IMG/VR virus record: IMGVR_UViG_3300030098_005308
Coordinates: 1 to 37,496 of that record
DNA length: 37,496 bases
From: a virus
Reading direction: 5' to 3' (one strand)
Below are positions 15,524-23,313 of this stretch, piece by piece; positions within the stretch are counted from its first letter, which is position 1; the number at the start of each line of letters is the position of its first letter. The notes under the pieces are model-generated. The model was not told where the DNA came from. It made no database searches and worked only from the letters and a program-made list of their open reading frames with translations. The translations under genes and the position numbers were made by a program.

Positions 15524-18500
15524 ATTTGTAGGCTTGCATGCACATAGTGTGGCAGGTTCGATTTTTGATGCGATTGGATATCCCCAAGATCATATGGATT
15601 TTGCCTATGAGAATGGGTGTGATGCATTGGCACTAACTGATCATGGCAACATGAATGGACTCGCGTATCAAGTACTGCATGCCAAGAAGATGCAGGAAGC
15701 AGGTAAGGACTTCAAGCCTATCTTTGGTTGTGAGGCGTATTTCACGCCTTCCATCGCTGAGTGGCGCGAAGCCTACGATCAGGCAATGGAAGACAAGAAG
15801 AAAGCACGTGCAATCAAGAAGGATGCACAATCCGGAGCCACTGTAGAGGATGAGGGCGACAGTAAGAAGATCCAAGGAATTCTCAAGCGCCGGCGGCACC
15901 TCGTATTACTAGCCCAGAACCAAACAGGGCTGAACAACCTATTTAAGTTGGTATCAGAGTCATACCAGCCGGAGAATTTCTATCGCTACCCCCGCATCGA
16001 CTACGCGCTATTGGAAAAGTACAATGAAGGTATTATTGCTTCTTCTGCTTGCCTTGGTGGGGTGTACGCCGGAAACTATTGGGAGAACCGAGAAGACGGG
16101 GATGAAGCAGTATTGGATGCAATGCGCGAATCCACACAACGCATGGTCGACATTTTCGGTGATCGCTGGTATGCCGAGATACAATGGAACAACATTAAAG
16201 AGCAGCATGAACTTAATCAGTATGTGATTCAAGTTGCTAAAGAGTTTGGCGTTGGACTGCTGACAACAGCCGACAGCCATTACCCCAACCCTGACGCTTG
16301 GAAGGACAGAGAGCTTTACAAGCGTCTTGGTTGGCTTGGTAAAGGTACACCATCGTGGGCAGAGGGGGAATCCGAATTGCCCGATGGGGTTGAAGAAATC
16401 GGCTACGAGCTATATCCAAAGAACGGCGACCAAATGTGGGAAAGCTACAAGCAGTATTCCGAGGCGTGCGGTTTTCAGTACGATGACGATTTGGTGAGGG
16501 AGAGCATCGAGGAATCTCACAGGATCGCTTTCGAGCGGATCGAGTCGTTCCTGCCCGACAACACAGTTCGACTTCCCGAGTTCGTTGTTCCGGCAGGGTT
16601 TACAGCTACGCAGGCACTAGTCAACTATGCCCTAGAAGGACTCAAAGACAAGGGCTTGCATACGAATAAAGAATATACAGACCGCCTCAAGCAAGAGTTA
16701 AATGTCATCGATGACCGCGGCTTCTCCAAGTACTTCCTAACGATGAAATCCATCGTCGACGTGGCCACAGACATGATGCTCACTGGCCCCGGCCGCGGCT
16801 CTGCCGCTGGTTCTCTGGTTGCATACGCATTGAACATTACTCAAGTTGATCCAATCAAGCACAGGCTTCTGTTCTCGCGTTTCTTGCGTTCCGATGCCGA
16901 AGACTACCCAGATATCGATTACGATGTGTCCGACTCCATGGCGCTCAAGGAAAAGTTAGTTGAGATGTGGGGTGAGGATTGTGTGGCACCTATTTCAAAC
17001 TGGAACACGCTGCAGCTCAAGTCTCTGATCAAGGATATTTCTAAGTTATACAACATTCCATTTACTGAAGTTAATACCGTCACTTCGATTATGATCCGCG
17101 AGGCGACACCTGCGGCTAAACAAAAGCATGGCATCAAGGCCGGCGTGTACGCGCCGACATGGGAAGAGGTCATGGAGTTTTCCCCGACGTTGCAGGCCTA
17201 TCTCAACAAATACCCTGCGGTCAAGACACACGTCGAGGGTCTTGTTGGTCAGGTTCGCTCCTGTTCCCGACATGCAGGCGGCGTGGTTATTGCAGAGGAT
17301 CTGGACAAGAGTATGCCCCTGATTAACTCAGGCGGCGTACGCCAAGCGCCATGGTCAGAGGGTCAGAACGTCCGACACCTTGAACCAATGGGGTTCATTA
17401 AGTTCGATTTGCTCGGGTTATCCACTCTTAAGATGATGGAGGGTGCAATCTATCATATTCTGAAGCGTCATTACAGCGTCGATGAACCCACGTTTGCTCA
17501 GATTCGAGAATACTACGAGAAGAACCTACATCCAGATGTTATTGATCTAAACGATCAGGAAGTGTATCAGAACATCTTCCACACAGGCAAGTGGGCTGGA
17601 GTCTTCCAGTTCACAGAGCAGGGAGCACAGCAGTTCTGCGTGCGAGCAAAGCCAACTAACATTATTGATGTGTCTGCTATCACCTCTATCTATCGACCGG
17701 GCCCATTGGCCGCGAACGTTCACGATGAATACGTGGAAGCGAAGGAAAGCCCTCACTATATCAAGTATTTGAATAATGATGCACAAGATATAACCCAAGA
17801 GACATTCGGATTCCTTATCTTTCAGGAGCAGATTGCGTTGCTTGCCCACAAGCTTGGAGGCTTGACTCTAGACGAAGGCAACATGCTTCGCAAGGTGCTG
17901 ACCAAGAAGGGAACAGGCAAGGGCTCCGTGAAGGGTAAGCTACACGATAAGTTTATCACCGGCTGTGGTGCGAACGGCATCGGCAGAGACGAGGCCCAAG
18001 CTCTCTGGGATAAGTTTGAGTACTTCTCAGGATATGGCTTCAACAAGTCTCACGCTGTTAGCTACTCGATCATTTCGTTTCAATGTGCATGGTTGTGGAA
18101 CTACTACCCATCAGAATGGATGGCTGCGTTCCTAGATAAGGAGCCTGAGAGTCGAAAGGAGAAGGCGATCAATATCGCTAAGAAGTTTGGCTTTGACATC
18201 GCACCCCTTGACATTAATAAGTCAGGGGCCGTGTGGGAAATTAGCGAAGACGGCCAGACCCTTATTCAGCCTCTCACTTCTATTAAGGGGCTGGGTGCCT
18301 CTGCGATTGAGCAAGTGATCGCCCACCGGCCATTCCTCAATGCCGAAGACTTGTTGTTTAGAGAAGGAATCTCTTACAGCAAACTCAACAAGAAATCACT
18401 GGATGCGTTAGCGCGCGGCGGTGCCCTAGACATGTTGGTTGACGATCGGTTCACCGGCCGCAAACATTTTTGGTCCGCATGCATTGTTGAGAGACCAAAG

Positions 18501-18929
18501 AATCTAAAGCGCTTGGCCGAGAATATCGATCTATACAAGCCAGAGGGAGATTTTACGGAAGAAGAAATCATTCAGTTCAAAACGGATCTAACTGGGGTTT
18601 TCCCCATCAATCTGGTGATTAGCACAGAGACTGTCGAAAGGCTGCAAGAGAGATTTATTCCCCCTATCTCTGAGTTTGACCCAGAACTTCAAGTCTGCTG
18701 GTTCATTCCTAGAAAGGTTACGGAACGTAAAACAAAAAACGGAAAGCTGTATTGGATTGTTGAAGTTATTGACTCAAACAATGAAGTCACACGCATCAGG
18801 TGTTGGGGAGTAAAGCCCGATAGAGATCGTATTCAACTCAATCGTCCTTACATGGCAAAGTTGGATTATGATGAAAACTGGGGCTTTTCCACGTTTGCTA
18901 TGTGGAGAACATTCAAACTATTGGGCTAA
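15462..18929 (+). CDS. dnaE: DNA polymerase III alpha subunit (family C, DnaE type)
   Basis: This 1155-residue protein is a complete bacterial-type replicative polymerase. The N-terminal PHP domain starts LHAHS (25-29) with TDHGN (59-63). The palm has GRGSAAGSLV and the catalytic PDIDYD with D484, D486 and D488. Fingers follow with RSCSRHAGGVVI, SIYRPGPL and the conserved YGFNKSHAVSYS. A tandem helix-hairpin-helix region lies near LTSIKGLGASAI, and the end (about 1085-1155) looks like an OB fold. No beta-clamp motif was confirmed by eye. The ATG at 15462, after AGGAAAG, is preferred over the upstream ATG at 15393, which would add 23 residues from the overlapped membrane-protein gene. T4-like phages normally use a family B polymerase, so this is notable. 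Confidence 0.92.
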   Translation: MTQSAHPSTNAAATRTTPKIKFVGLHAHSVAGSIFDAIGYPQDHMDFAYENGCDALALTDHGNMNGLAYQVLHAKKMQEAGKDFKPIFGCEAYFTPSIAEWREAYDQAMEDKKKARAIKKDAQSGATVEDEGDSKKIQGILKRRRHLVLLAQNQTGLNNLFKLVSESYQPENFYRYPRIDYALLEKYNEGIIASSACLGGVYAGNYWENREDGDEAVLDAMRESTQRMVDIFGDRWYAEIQWNNIKEQHELNQYVIQVAKEFGVGLLTTADSHYPNPDAWKDRELYKRLGWLGKGTPSWAEGESELPDGVEEIGYELYPKNGDQMWESYKQYSEACGFQYDDDLVRESIEESHRIAFERIESFLPDNTVRLPEFVVPAGFTATQALVNYALEGLKDKGLHTNKEYTDRLKQELNVIDDRGFSKYFLTMKSIVDVATDMMLTGPGRGSAAGSLVAYALNITQVDPIKHRLLFSRFLRSDAEDYPDIDYDVSDSMALKEKLVEMWGEDCVAPISNWNTLQLKSLIKDISKLYNIPFTEVNTVTSIMIREATPAAKQKHGIKAGVYAPTWEEVMEFSPTLQAYLNKYPAVKTHVEGLVGQVRSCSRHAGGVVIAEDLDKSMPLINSGGVRQAPWSEGQNVRHLEPMGFIKFDLLGLSTLKMMEGAIYHILKRHYSVDEPTFAQIREYYEKNLHPDVIDLNDQEVYQNIFHTGKWAGVFQFTEQGAQQFCVRAKPTNIIDVSAITSIYRPGPLAANVHDEYVEAKESPHYIKYLNNDAQDITQETFGFLIFQEQIALLAHKLGGLTLDEGNMLRKVLTKKGTGKGSVKGKLHDKFITGCGANGIGRDEAQALWDKFEYFSGYGFNKSHAVSYSIISFQCAWLWNYYPSEWMAAFLDKEPESRKEKAINIAKKFGFDIAPLDINKSGAVWEISEDGQTLIQPLTSIKGLGASAIEQVIAHRPFLNAEDLLFREGISYSKLNKKSLDALARGGALDMLVDDRFTGRKHFWSACIVERPKNLKRLAENIDLYKPEGDFTEEEIIQFKTDLTGVFPINLVISTETVERLQERFIPPISEFDPELQVCWFIPRKVTERKTKNGKLYWIVEVIDSNNEVTRIRCWGVKPDRDRIQLNRPYMAKLDYDENWGFSTFAMWRTFKLLG

Positions 18930-19684
18930 CGGCCCTAGTTACTGCGATGAGTGCGTCGCTAAAAATAAGATGGAGCCGATTGGTAAACGAACTGACTTAT
19001 CTCCATGAGGAAAATGAGTTCCTTGAGGAGATAAACACGTCCGTGGCACCAGAGTTTCATGAACACTACCAAGATTTTTGCGAACGTCACGATATCGATA
19101 TCGACCAACTAAATCGAGAACACGCCGAAAGAGTGAATAGCATGTACGGGGTGACACAACCCCCCACCAATGGGACAGGGGGCCAAAAAGCATTATCGGA
19201 TCTTCAATACGCGGTTGCACTATATCAGGAACAGAAGCTTGTCCATCCCCAAGAAGAGGCAGGAGAGAGCACAAACATTAGCGAATACGAAAAAACACAA
19301 GATGATACGGAACTACATGAAGCCTTTAACAAGACTTTTCGTAAGATAGCCATGATTCTGCATCCAGATCGACTCTCTAAAGATCTCTCAGCACAAGAGC
19401 GCTCATCGGCCATCGACAAGTTTAACGCAGCGCGCCGCGCATTAGAAGAAAGAAAATACTTTATTATTTTAAAAATAGCTAAAGAGTTAAACATCAAAAC
19501 ACCTCGCAACTACAAGCAACAAATTAGATGGATGAAGAAAGAGTCACACAGACTCGCCGCCGTCATAAGAAAGAGTCGCTCCACTTACAACTACTTGTTT
19601 TCAGAGTGCGAGTCAGTGGAAGAGAAAGACATAGTGATTAGAAAGTTCATGAATCATTTATTTGGAATAATCGTTACAAAATAA
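18902..19684 (+). CDS. J-domain protein (DnaJ-like co-chaperone)
   Basis: The 260-residue protein has a J-domain core at about 140-185: helix AFNKTFRKIAMIL, the diagnostic HPD at 154-156, then a helix FNAARRALEE. J domains stimulate the Hsp70 ATPase, so it could redirect host DnaK. Before it is a charged, probably coiled region (25-80) and a hydrophobic N-terminal stretch; after it a basic helical tail. The GTG at 18902 overlaps the polymerase end by 28 bases and has no good ribosome site; ATG 18947 is an alternative start. It lacks the Gly/Phe and zinc regions of DnaJ. Phage J-domain proteins such as SV40 T antigen analogues are known in function only, so its role is inferred. Confidence 0.68.
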   Translation: MENIQTIGLTALVTAMSASLKIRWSRLVNELTYLHEENEFLEEINTSVAPEFHEHYQDFCERHDIDIDQLNREHAERVNSMYGVTQPPTNGTGGQKALSDLQYAVALYQEQKLVHPQEEAGESTNISEYEKTQDDTELHEAFNKTFRKIAMILHPDRLSKDLSAQERSSAIDKFNAARRALEERKYFIILKIAKELNIKTPRNYKQQIRWMKKESHRLAAVIRKSRSTYNYLFSECESVEEKDIVIRKFMNHLFGIIVTK

Positions 19685-19685
19685 C

Positions 19686-19714
19686 TTGACGCACAAAGAT
19701 TCAGTTGTTATAAT
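19686..19714 (+). promoter_or_regulatory. Consensus-like sigma-70 promoter
   Basis: TTGACG (19686-19691), a 17-base spacer and TATAAT (19709-19714) precede a tight run of genes from 19741 to about 23249. It starts 2 bases after the J-domain gene stop. Confidence 0.75.
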
Positions 19715-19740
19715 GTATATGTTAAACAAAGGAGGGCCTG

Positions 19741-19986
19741 ATGGCTGAAAATCAAAAACAACAATATGTTAAGGAGTATATCCGCTCCTTGGCAGCAATC
19801 GAGGAATGCATCGAACCATATCAAGAACAAAAGCGCGAACTCCGCGCCGAGTTTCGTCAGAATGGTTGGCTTAATACGGATGAAATCCGAGCAGCAGTAA
19901 AGGCTTATCGTCTTTTCAAGGGTAAAGTCAACATTGAGGAAGTTGTAGAGAACTTCAATCTTTTGAGCGGAGGGGAAAGTGAATAA
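19741..19986 (+). CDS. Small helical protein, weakly GapR/DUF2312-like
   Basis: The 81-residue protein starts at an ATG after AAGGAGGGCCTG. It is predicted all-helical and charged: residues 5-45 hold a heptad-like E-x-x-x-x-Y-Q-E-Q-K-R-E-L-R-A-E-F coiled segment, followed by NGWLNTDEIRAAVKAYRLFKG. The layout, an anti-parallel coil followed by a second helix with basic residues, resembles the DNA-binding GapR (DUF2312) family, but identity is not clear. It is the first gene after the promoter at 19686 and overlaps the HTH gene that follows by 8 bases, consistent with a regulatory pair. Confidence 0.6.
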   Translation: MAENQKQQYVKEYIRSLAAIEECIEPYQEQKRELRAEFRQNGWLNTDEIRAAVKAYRLFKGKVNIEEVVENFNLLSGGESE

Positions 19987-20173
19987 ACTAACTAAGAAAA
20001 ACATGCAACTATGGACGCCGGGCGAAGTAGCTCGTTTTTACAGCTGCTCTGTGGGCACTGTTGCGCAATGGCGCAAGGAAGGCAAGATCCCGTGCATTCT
20101 GCTGACCACGGGAGATTTTCGTTATGAGATTGAAGCAGTCCGCGATGCAATGGAGGTAGGCCGCAATGAATAA
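19979..20173 (+). CDS. MerR/excisionase-type helix-turn-helix protein
   Basis: The 64-residue protein starts at GTG 19979 behind GGAGGGG. WTPGEVARFYSCSVGTVAQW (11-30) is a winged helix-turn-helix like those in MerR, BldC and phage Xis proteins, followed by the wing (ILLTTGDFRYE). No effector domain is present, so it is probably a small transcription regulator or a DNA-architectural protein. There is no integrase in the window, so a role as excisionase is unlikely. Neighbouring genes overlap on both sides. Confidence 0.72.
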   Translation: MNKLTKKNMQLWTPGEVARFYSCSVGTVAQWRKEGKIPCILLTTGDFRYEIEAVRDAMEVGRNE

Positions 20174-20639
20174 AAGTACACAACTGACCTTGTTCTCGTC
20201 GAAGACAGGCGAATGGGCGACTCCCCAAGAATTTTTCGACAAACTAAATTGGAGATTTGGTCCTTTTGATCTAGATCCTTGCGCCGATCCCACGAACACC
20301 AAGTGCGCCAACTTCTTTACCGAAGCGGAAAACGGATTGTCTAAGAGTTGGGCCGGATTTACTAGTTTTATTAATCCGCCCTATGGCAGGGGGATTGATC
20401 GGTGGATCGAAAAGGCATACAAAGACAGTCGCAACGAAAACACAAAGGTAGTCATGCTTATTCCGGCTCGAACCGATACAAAATACTGGCACAAGTATGT
20501 TATGAAAGCCGATGAAGTATATTTTGTAAAAGGGAGACTTAAGTTTGGTGACAGTGAAAATTCTGCCCCATTCCCATCAGCAGTCGTCGTGTTCGACGGA
20601 ACTAATAGACAGCAAATATTTGGAGGAATGAACCGGTGA
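20166..20639 (+). CDS. Phage N6-adenine DNA methyltransferase (Dam-like, PF05869 type)
   Basis: The 157-residue enzyme has the short single-domain layout of phage adenine methyltransferases: EWATPQEFFDKLN at 16-28, FDLDPCADP at 34-42, the catalytic NPPYG at 70-74, then VVMLIPARTDTKYWH and the FVKGRLKFG block. It should methylate adenine N6 in DNA using AdoMet. This is a second methyltransferase of a different class from the one at 2034, so phage DNA could carry two modification patterns, most likely against host restriction. The ATG follows GGAGGT. It overlaps both neighbours. Confidence 0.88.
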   Translation: MNKSTQLTLFSSKTGEWATPQEFFDKLNWRFGPFDLDPCADPTNTKCANFFTEAENGLSKSWAGFTSFINPPYGRGIDRWIEKAYKDSRNENTKVVMLIPARTDTKYWHKYVMKADEVYFVKGRLKFGDSENSAPFPSAVVVFDGTNRQQIFGGMNR

Positions 20640-21043
20640 GCAAAAAAATTATTGAAGCAACATTATTGCGTTTGCGTGGTTCTGTTATGGAAACATTCGA
20701 AGCAATGAAAGACCTATACGCCGCACCAGCCACAGAGGGCACAGTGGATCAGATGGCTCAACTTGCTAACCGTTTAGCTGCGCTGGAGGGAGGAATGCTG
20801 ACGTTGCAGCAGTATGCGCCTGTAATCGAAGAACAGGTAAAGGCCCAGAAGCTGGAGGAAGCACTAGCGGTTACGAGGCAGCTCCAAAAGGAGGACGATG
20901 CGCAGACGGCTTCTGATTTGGTGGAAGAAGCCGCCAGCGGCGGTACCATAACGACCGCCGACTTGGAGGAGCGTTCCCCTACATATCGTAAGTCACAAGT
21001 TGCGGCTCGCAAAAGCAAGAAAAAGAAGAAGAAAGATGAATAG
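20636..21043 (+). CDS. Coiled-coil protein with a lysine-rich tail
   Basis: The 135-residue protein begins at GTG 20636 (behind TTGGAGGA) and is mostly helical, Ala/Glu/Gln-rich, with a coiled-coil stretch around residues 40-90 and a basic C-terminal cluster ending KSKKKKKKDE. The tail could bind nucleic acid. I do not recognise the family. It sits between the methyltransferase and a small zinc protein and shares overlaps with both. Confidence 0.65.
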   Translation: MSKKIIEATLLRLRGSVMETFEAMKDLYAAPATEGTVDQMAQLANRLAALEGGMLTLQQYAPVIEEQVKAQKLEEALAVTRQLQKEDDAQTASDLVEEAASGGTITTADLEERSPTYRKSQVAARKSKKKKKKDE

Positions 21044-21278
21044 AAAAGAGAGAAGGGCTCTGTCTAGGGCCCCCAAGGAACAACAAGAGCTAGCGAATCA
21101 GGTGGCTCTTTTTGGAAAACTTCCCGAAGCATGTACTCTGTGCACAACCACATTTGATAAGAAAGATCGAGAGATGCTTAGTTCGTGGAAGGTGGTGGTG
21201 ATACAGGAGACTGTGAGGCTGTATTGCCCCAACTGCATAGAGAAAACAGAGGAGAAAATTGAAAATGAGTGTAGATAG
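21036..21278 (+). CDS. Small putative zinc-finger protein
   Basis: The 80-residue product from ATG 21036 has a basic N-terminus (MNRKERRALSRAPKEQQ) and two Cys pairs, C33-x-x-C36 and C64-x-x-C67, that could bind one zinc ion. The inner start at 21036 is preferred over 21000, which would lie wholly inside the previous gene. Role unknown; a nucleic-acid or protein adaptor would fit. It overlaps both neighbouring genes. Confidence 0.65.
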   Translation: MNRKERRALSRAPKEQQELANQVALFGKLPEACTLCTTTFDKKDREMLSSWKVVVIQETVRLYCPNCIEKTEEKIENECR

Positions 21279-21636
21279 ATTATCGACAGAAGGCCTTAAA
21301 AAGATTTTGGGAGGCAAAGTAAAGGAAGATGCAACATGCGTTATAAAATTTTATTCTAACGACTGTCATCTTTGTCATAACCTGAAGGAATATTATGAAG
21401 ATATTTCCAACAACGACGAGTATGGAGATATTCACTTCTTCGCCTTTAATATAGACAGTTATCCTGCGATCGAAAAACAGTTGAGCTTCAATGGGGTTCC
21501 TACCATATCGCTCGTCAAGACCTTTGCGTCACCACGCAAAGCGAAGATCCGGGTACTGCCCGATCCGGCAGAGCCCAACGAGGCAACGTGGTACACTGTC
21601 CGGTATATTAAAGATTTCATTGGGAGAGAAAGATAG
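21265..21636 (+). CDS. Thioredoxin-like protein
   Basis: The 123-residue protein has a thioredoxin fold pattern: strand TCVIKFYS, active-site C34-H-L-C37 at the start of a helix, and the cis-proline GVPT at P79 followed by strand ISLV. CHLC is an unusual active-site dipeptide compared with CGPC. It would reduce or exchange disulfides in the cytoplasm, perhaps recycling the C-terminal cysteine pair of the class II ribonucleotide reductase; that link is inference. The start is the ATG at 21265 with GAGGAG 12 bases upstream. The guanine-nucleotide enzyme gene starts 1 base after its stop. Confidence 0.75.
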   Translation: MSVDRLSTEGLKKILGGKVKEDATCVIKFYSNDCHLCHNLKEYYEDISNNDEYGDIHFFAFNIDSYPAIEKQLSFNGVPTISLVKTFASPRKAKIRVLPDPAEPNEATWYTVRYIKDFIGRER

Positions 21637-21637
21637 C

Positions 21638-22678
21638 ATGCAAGAATTTTTATCATATGACGATGTGTTATTATTACCGAGATATTCGGACATTCGCAGC
21701 AGAGCCGAGGTGTCCGCGGCAACGTCGCTTGGGAATGACTTAAACCTAAGCCTCCCTCTTATTGCGTCTCCCATGGATACCATCACGGAGACAGCCATGG
21801 CCGCCGCACTCGGCTCTCAAGGTGCAACCTCGGTTGTTCATCGGTACAATACCCCGGAGATTCAAGCTCGATATGTTTCTATGGCTATCGATCTGGCACA
21901 AATGAAATACAAGACAAATATCACGGTGGGGGCTGCCATTGGAGTGACAGACGATTACCTAGAGCGCGCCCACAAAGTTCTTAATGCTGGTGCTACGTTT
22001 TTATGTGTTGATGTTGCGCACGGTCACCACATCCTCATGAAAGATGCGCTACAAGCTCTTCGCAAGGAGTTTGGTTCAAATCTTCACTTAATGGCTGGCA
22101 ATGTCGCCACGCTTCAAGGTGTCAACGATTTGGCTGATTGGGGTGCTGACTCAGCGCGATGTAATATAGGCGGCGGATCTATCTGTTCGACAAGAGTTCA
22201 GACTGGCCATGGCGTTCCCGGTTTACATACTATCTTTGAGTGTGCCAAAACCGACAGAGAGATTGCCATCATTGCGGACGGCGGTATCCGAAACTCCGGG
22301 GATATTGTAAAAGCCTTGGCCGCAGGTGCAGACGCAGTTATGTGTGGCTCGCTCCTTTCGGGTACTGATGAGGCTCCCGGCAAGATCATAGAGGAGTCCG
22401 ATGGCACAAGATGGAAGACCTATCGCGGCATGGCTTCAAAAGAGGCGCAACTTGGCTGGCGGGGAAGATACTCGTCTAATGAGGGCGTATCTGCGCGAGT
22501 ACCTTATCGCGGCTCAGTACTAAACATTTTAAAAGATTTAGAAAACGGCATTCAGTCGGGCCTTTCTTACAGTGGCGCACGCACTATTTCAGAGCTAGCA
22601 TCCACCGCCGAGTTCATCCGCCAGACTAGCTCAGGCCTATCGGAAAGCGGTACACATATTCGGAGTCGTCGATGGTAG
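21638..22678 (+). CDS. IMP dehydrogenase / GMP reductase family enzyme without CBS domains
   Basis: This 346-residue TIM-barrel enzyme acts at the IMP-GMP branch of purine metabolism. Residues 1-66 (DDVLLLP, ASPMDTITE) join directly to the barrel with no CBS pair between. The catalytic loop is GGGSICSTR with C183, followed by TGHGVP, and the flap region is ASKEAQ...SSNEG...RVPYRG. The flap resembles GMP reductase (GMSS, ASEG), whereas the C-terminal end (QTSSGLSESGTH) resembles IMP dehydrogenase, so the reaction cannot be decided from sequence alone. The true start is ATG 21638 after GGGAGAG. It may raise GTP or balance A/G pools during replication. Confidence 0.82.
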   Translation: MQEFLSYDDVLLLPRYSDIRSRAEVSAATSLGNDLNLSLPLIASPMDTITETAMAAALGSQGATSVVHRYNTPEIQARYVSMAIDLAQMKYKTNITVGAAIGVTDDYLERAHKVLNAGATFLCVDVAHGHHILMKDALQALRKEFGSNLHLMAGNVATLQGVNDLADWGADSARCNIGGGSICSTRVQTGHGVPGLHTIFECAKTDREIAIIADGGIRNSGDIVKALAAGADAVMCGSLLSGTDEAPGKIIEESDGTRWKTYRGMASKEAQLGWRGRYSSNEGVSARVPYRGSVLNILKDLENGIQSGLSYSGARTISELASTAEFIRQTSSGLSESGTHIRSRRW

Positions 22679-23004
22679 CCCCCACTACGCCAGAATATGG
22701 CAAAATGAATAAAAAGATTGTATTCACCGACAACGATCACCGACATGCTCAGTTGATAATACGATTACGGCACGATGATTTGCGGCAGTCCGAGTTTTTT
22801 AGAGCAATGATAACCGGCTATTTGGAACAAGATGAGAGGATTTTAAGCTTCATTGATGAAATAAAGACCCAGTCTGTTAAAAAGAAAGCCAAATCTAATA
22901 AGCTTCGCCGCCAAGGAAAGGAGACGCTTTCCGACGCTGGCTTATCGGGTGACCAGCTTGAGGATTTGTTTGATTTAATAGCCAAGGAGCACCCAGACTT
23001 ATGA
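22672..23004 (+). CDS. Small basic phage protein, possibly ribbon-helix-helix
   Basis: The frame gives 110 residues from ATG 22672, or 99 from ATG 22705; neither start has a strong ribosome site. The segment HAQLIIRLRHDDLRQSEFFRAMITGYLE reads like a strand followed by two helices, as in ribbon-helix-helix DNA binders. A basic stretch (VKKKAKSNKLRRQGK) follows, then an acidic helical end. A regulator role is possible but not shown. It overlaps the previous gene by 7 bases and the sigma-like gene by 4. Confidence 0.6.
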   Translation: MVAPTTPEYGKMNKKIVFTDNDHRHAQLIIRLRHDDLRQSEFFRAMITGYLEQDERILSFIDEIKTQSVKKKAKSNKLRRQGKETLSDAGLSGDQLEDLFDLIAKEHPDL

Positions 23005-23249
23005 AAATAGATGGGTTGCGCCCGTGTTCACGCAAATGCCAAGAACTACAAGAAAGTTGCCCTCATCAAGATTGCCGAATGTGGATCGATCATGAAGAAG
23101 AATTTAATTGTACGCTGGTCTCTATATATGAAAATGGAACCTTGACTCTGCGTCAAGTTGGCGAGAGGTTGGGAATTTCTTTTGCGCGTGTCAAGCAAAT
23201 TGAACAAAAAGCTCTCTTAAAGATGCGGCGCATCTCAGAGAAATGGTAA
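23001..23249 (+). CDS. Sigma-70 region 4-like protein with a cysteine-rich N-terminus
   Basis: The 82-residue protein ends with LTLRQVGERLGISFARVKQIEQKALLKMR (48-76), an almost canonical sigma region 4.2 helix-turn-helix that in RpoD reads the -35 box and ends VRQIE-KAL-KLR. The N-terminus has five Cys (9, 13, 20, 25, 37) with two His, a possible zinc site. No region 2 is present, so it cannot melt promoters like a full sigma factor; it may instead act as a promoter-recognition adaptor or anti-sigma. AGGAG lies 12 bases before the ATG. It directly precedes the first gene with the TAACTATTTA motif. Confidence 0.8.
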   Translation: MKIDGLRPCSRKCQELQESCPHQDCRMWIDHEEEFNCTLVSIYENGTLTLRQVGERLGISFARVKQIEQKALLKMRRISEKW

Positions 23250-23273
23250 AAATCGTAGGTTTTACAAAATATT

Positions 23274-23283
23274 TAACTATTTA
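23274..23283 (+). promoter_or_regulatory. TAACTATTTA motif, candidate phage-specific promoter element
   Basis: The 10-base TAACTATTTA lies 30 bases before the ATG of the acidic protein gene (23314). The same 10 bases occur at 30738-30747 before the 1149-residue gene. No sigma-70 consensus is present at either place. Confidence 0.35.
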
Positions 23284-23313
23284 TTATTGACTCATTTTGA
23301 AGGAGAAAAAAAG

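Noticed and set aside
23243-23264. Short inverted repeat GTAAAA / TTTTAC after the sigma-like gene
   Set aside because: Only six A/T-rich pairs and no T-run after it; too weak to call a terminator.
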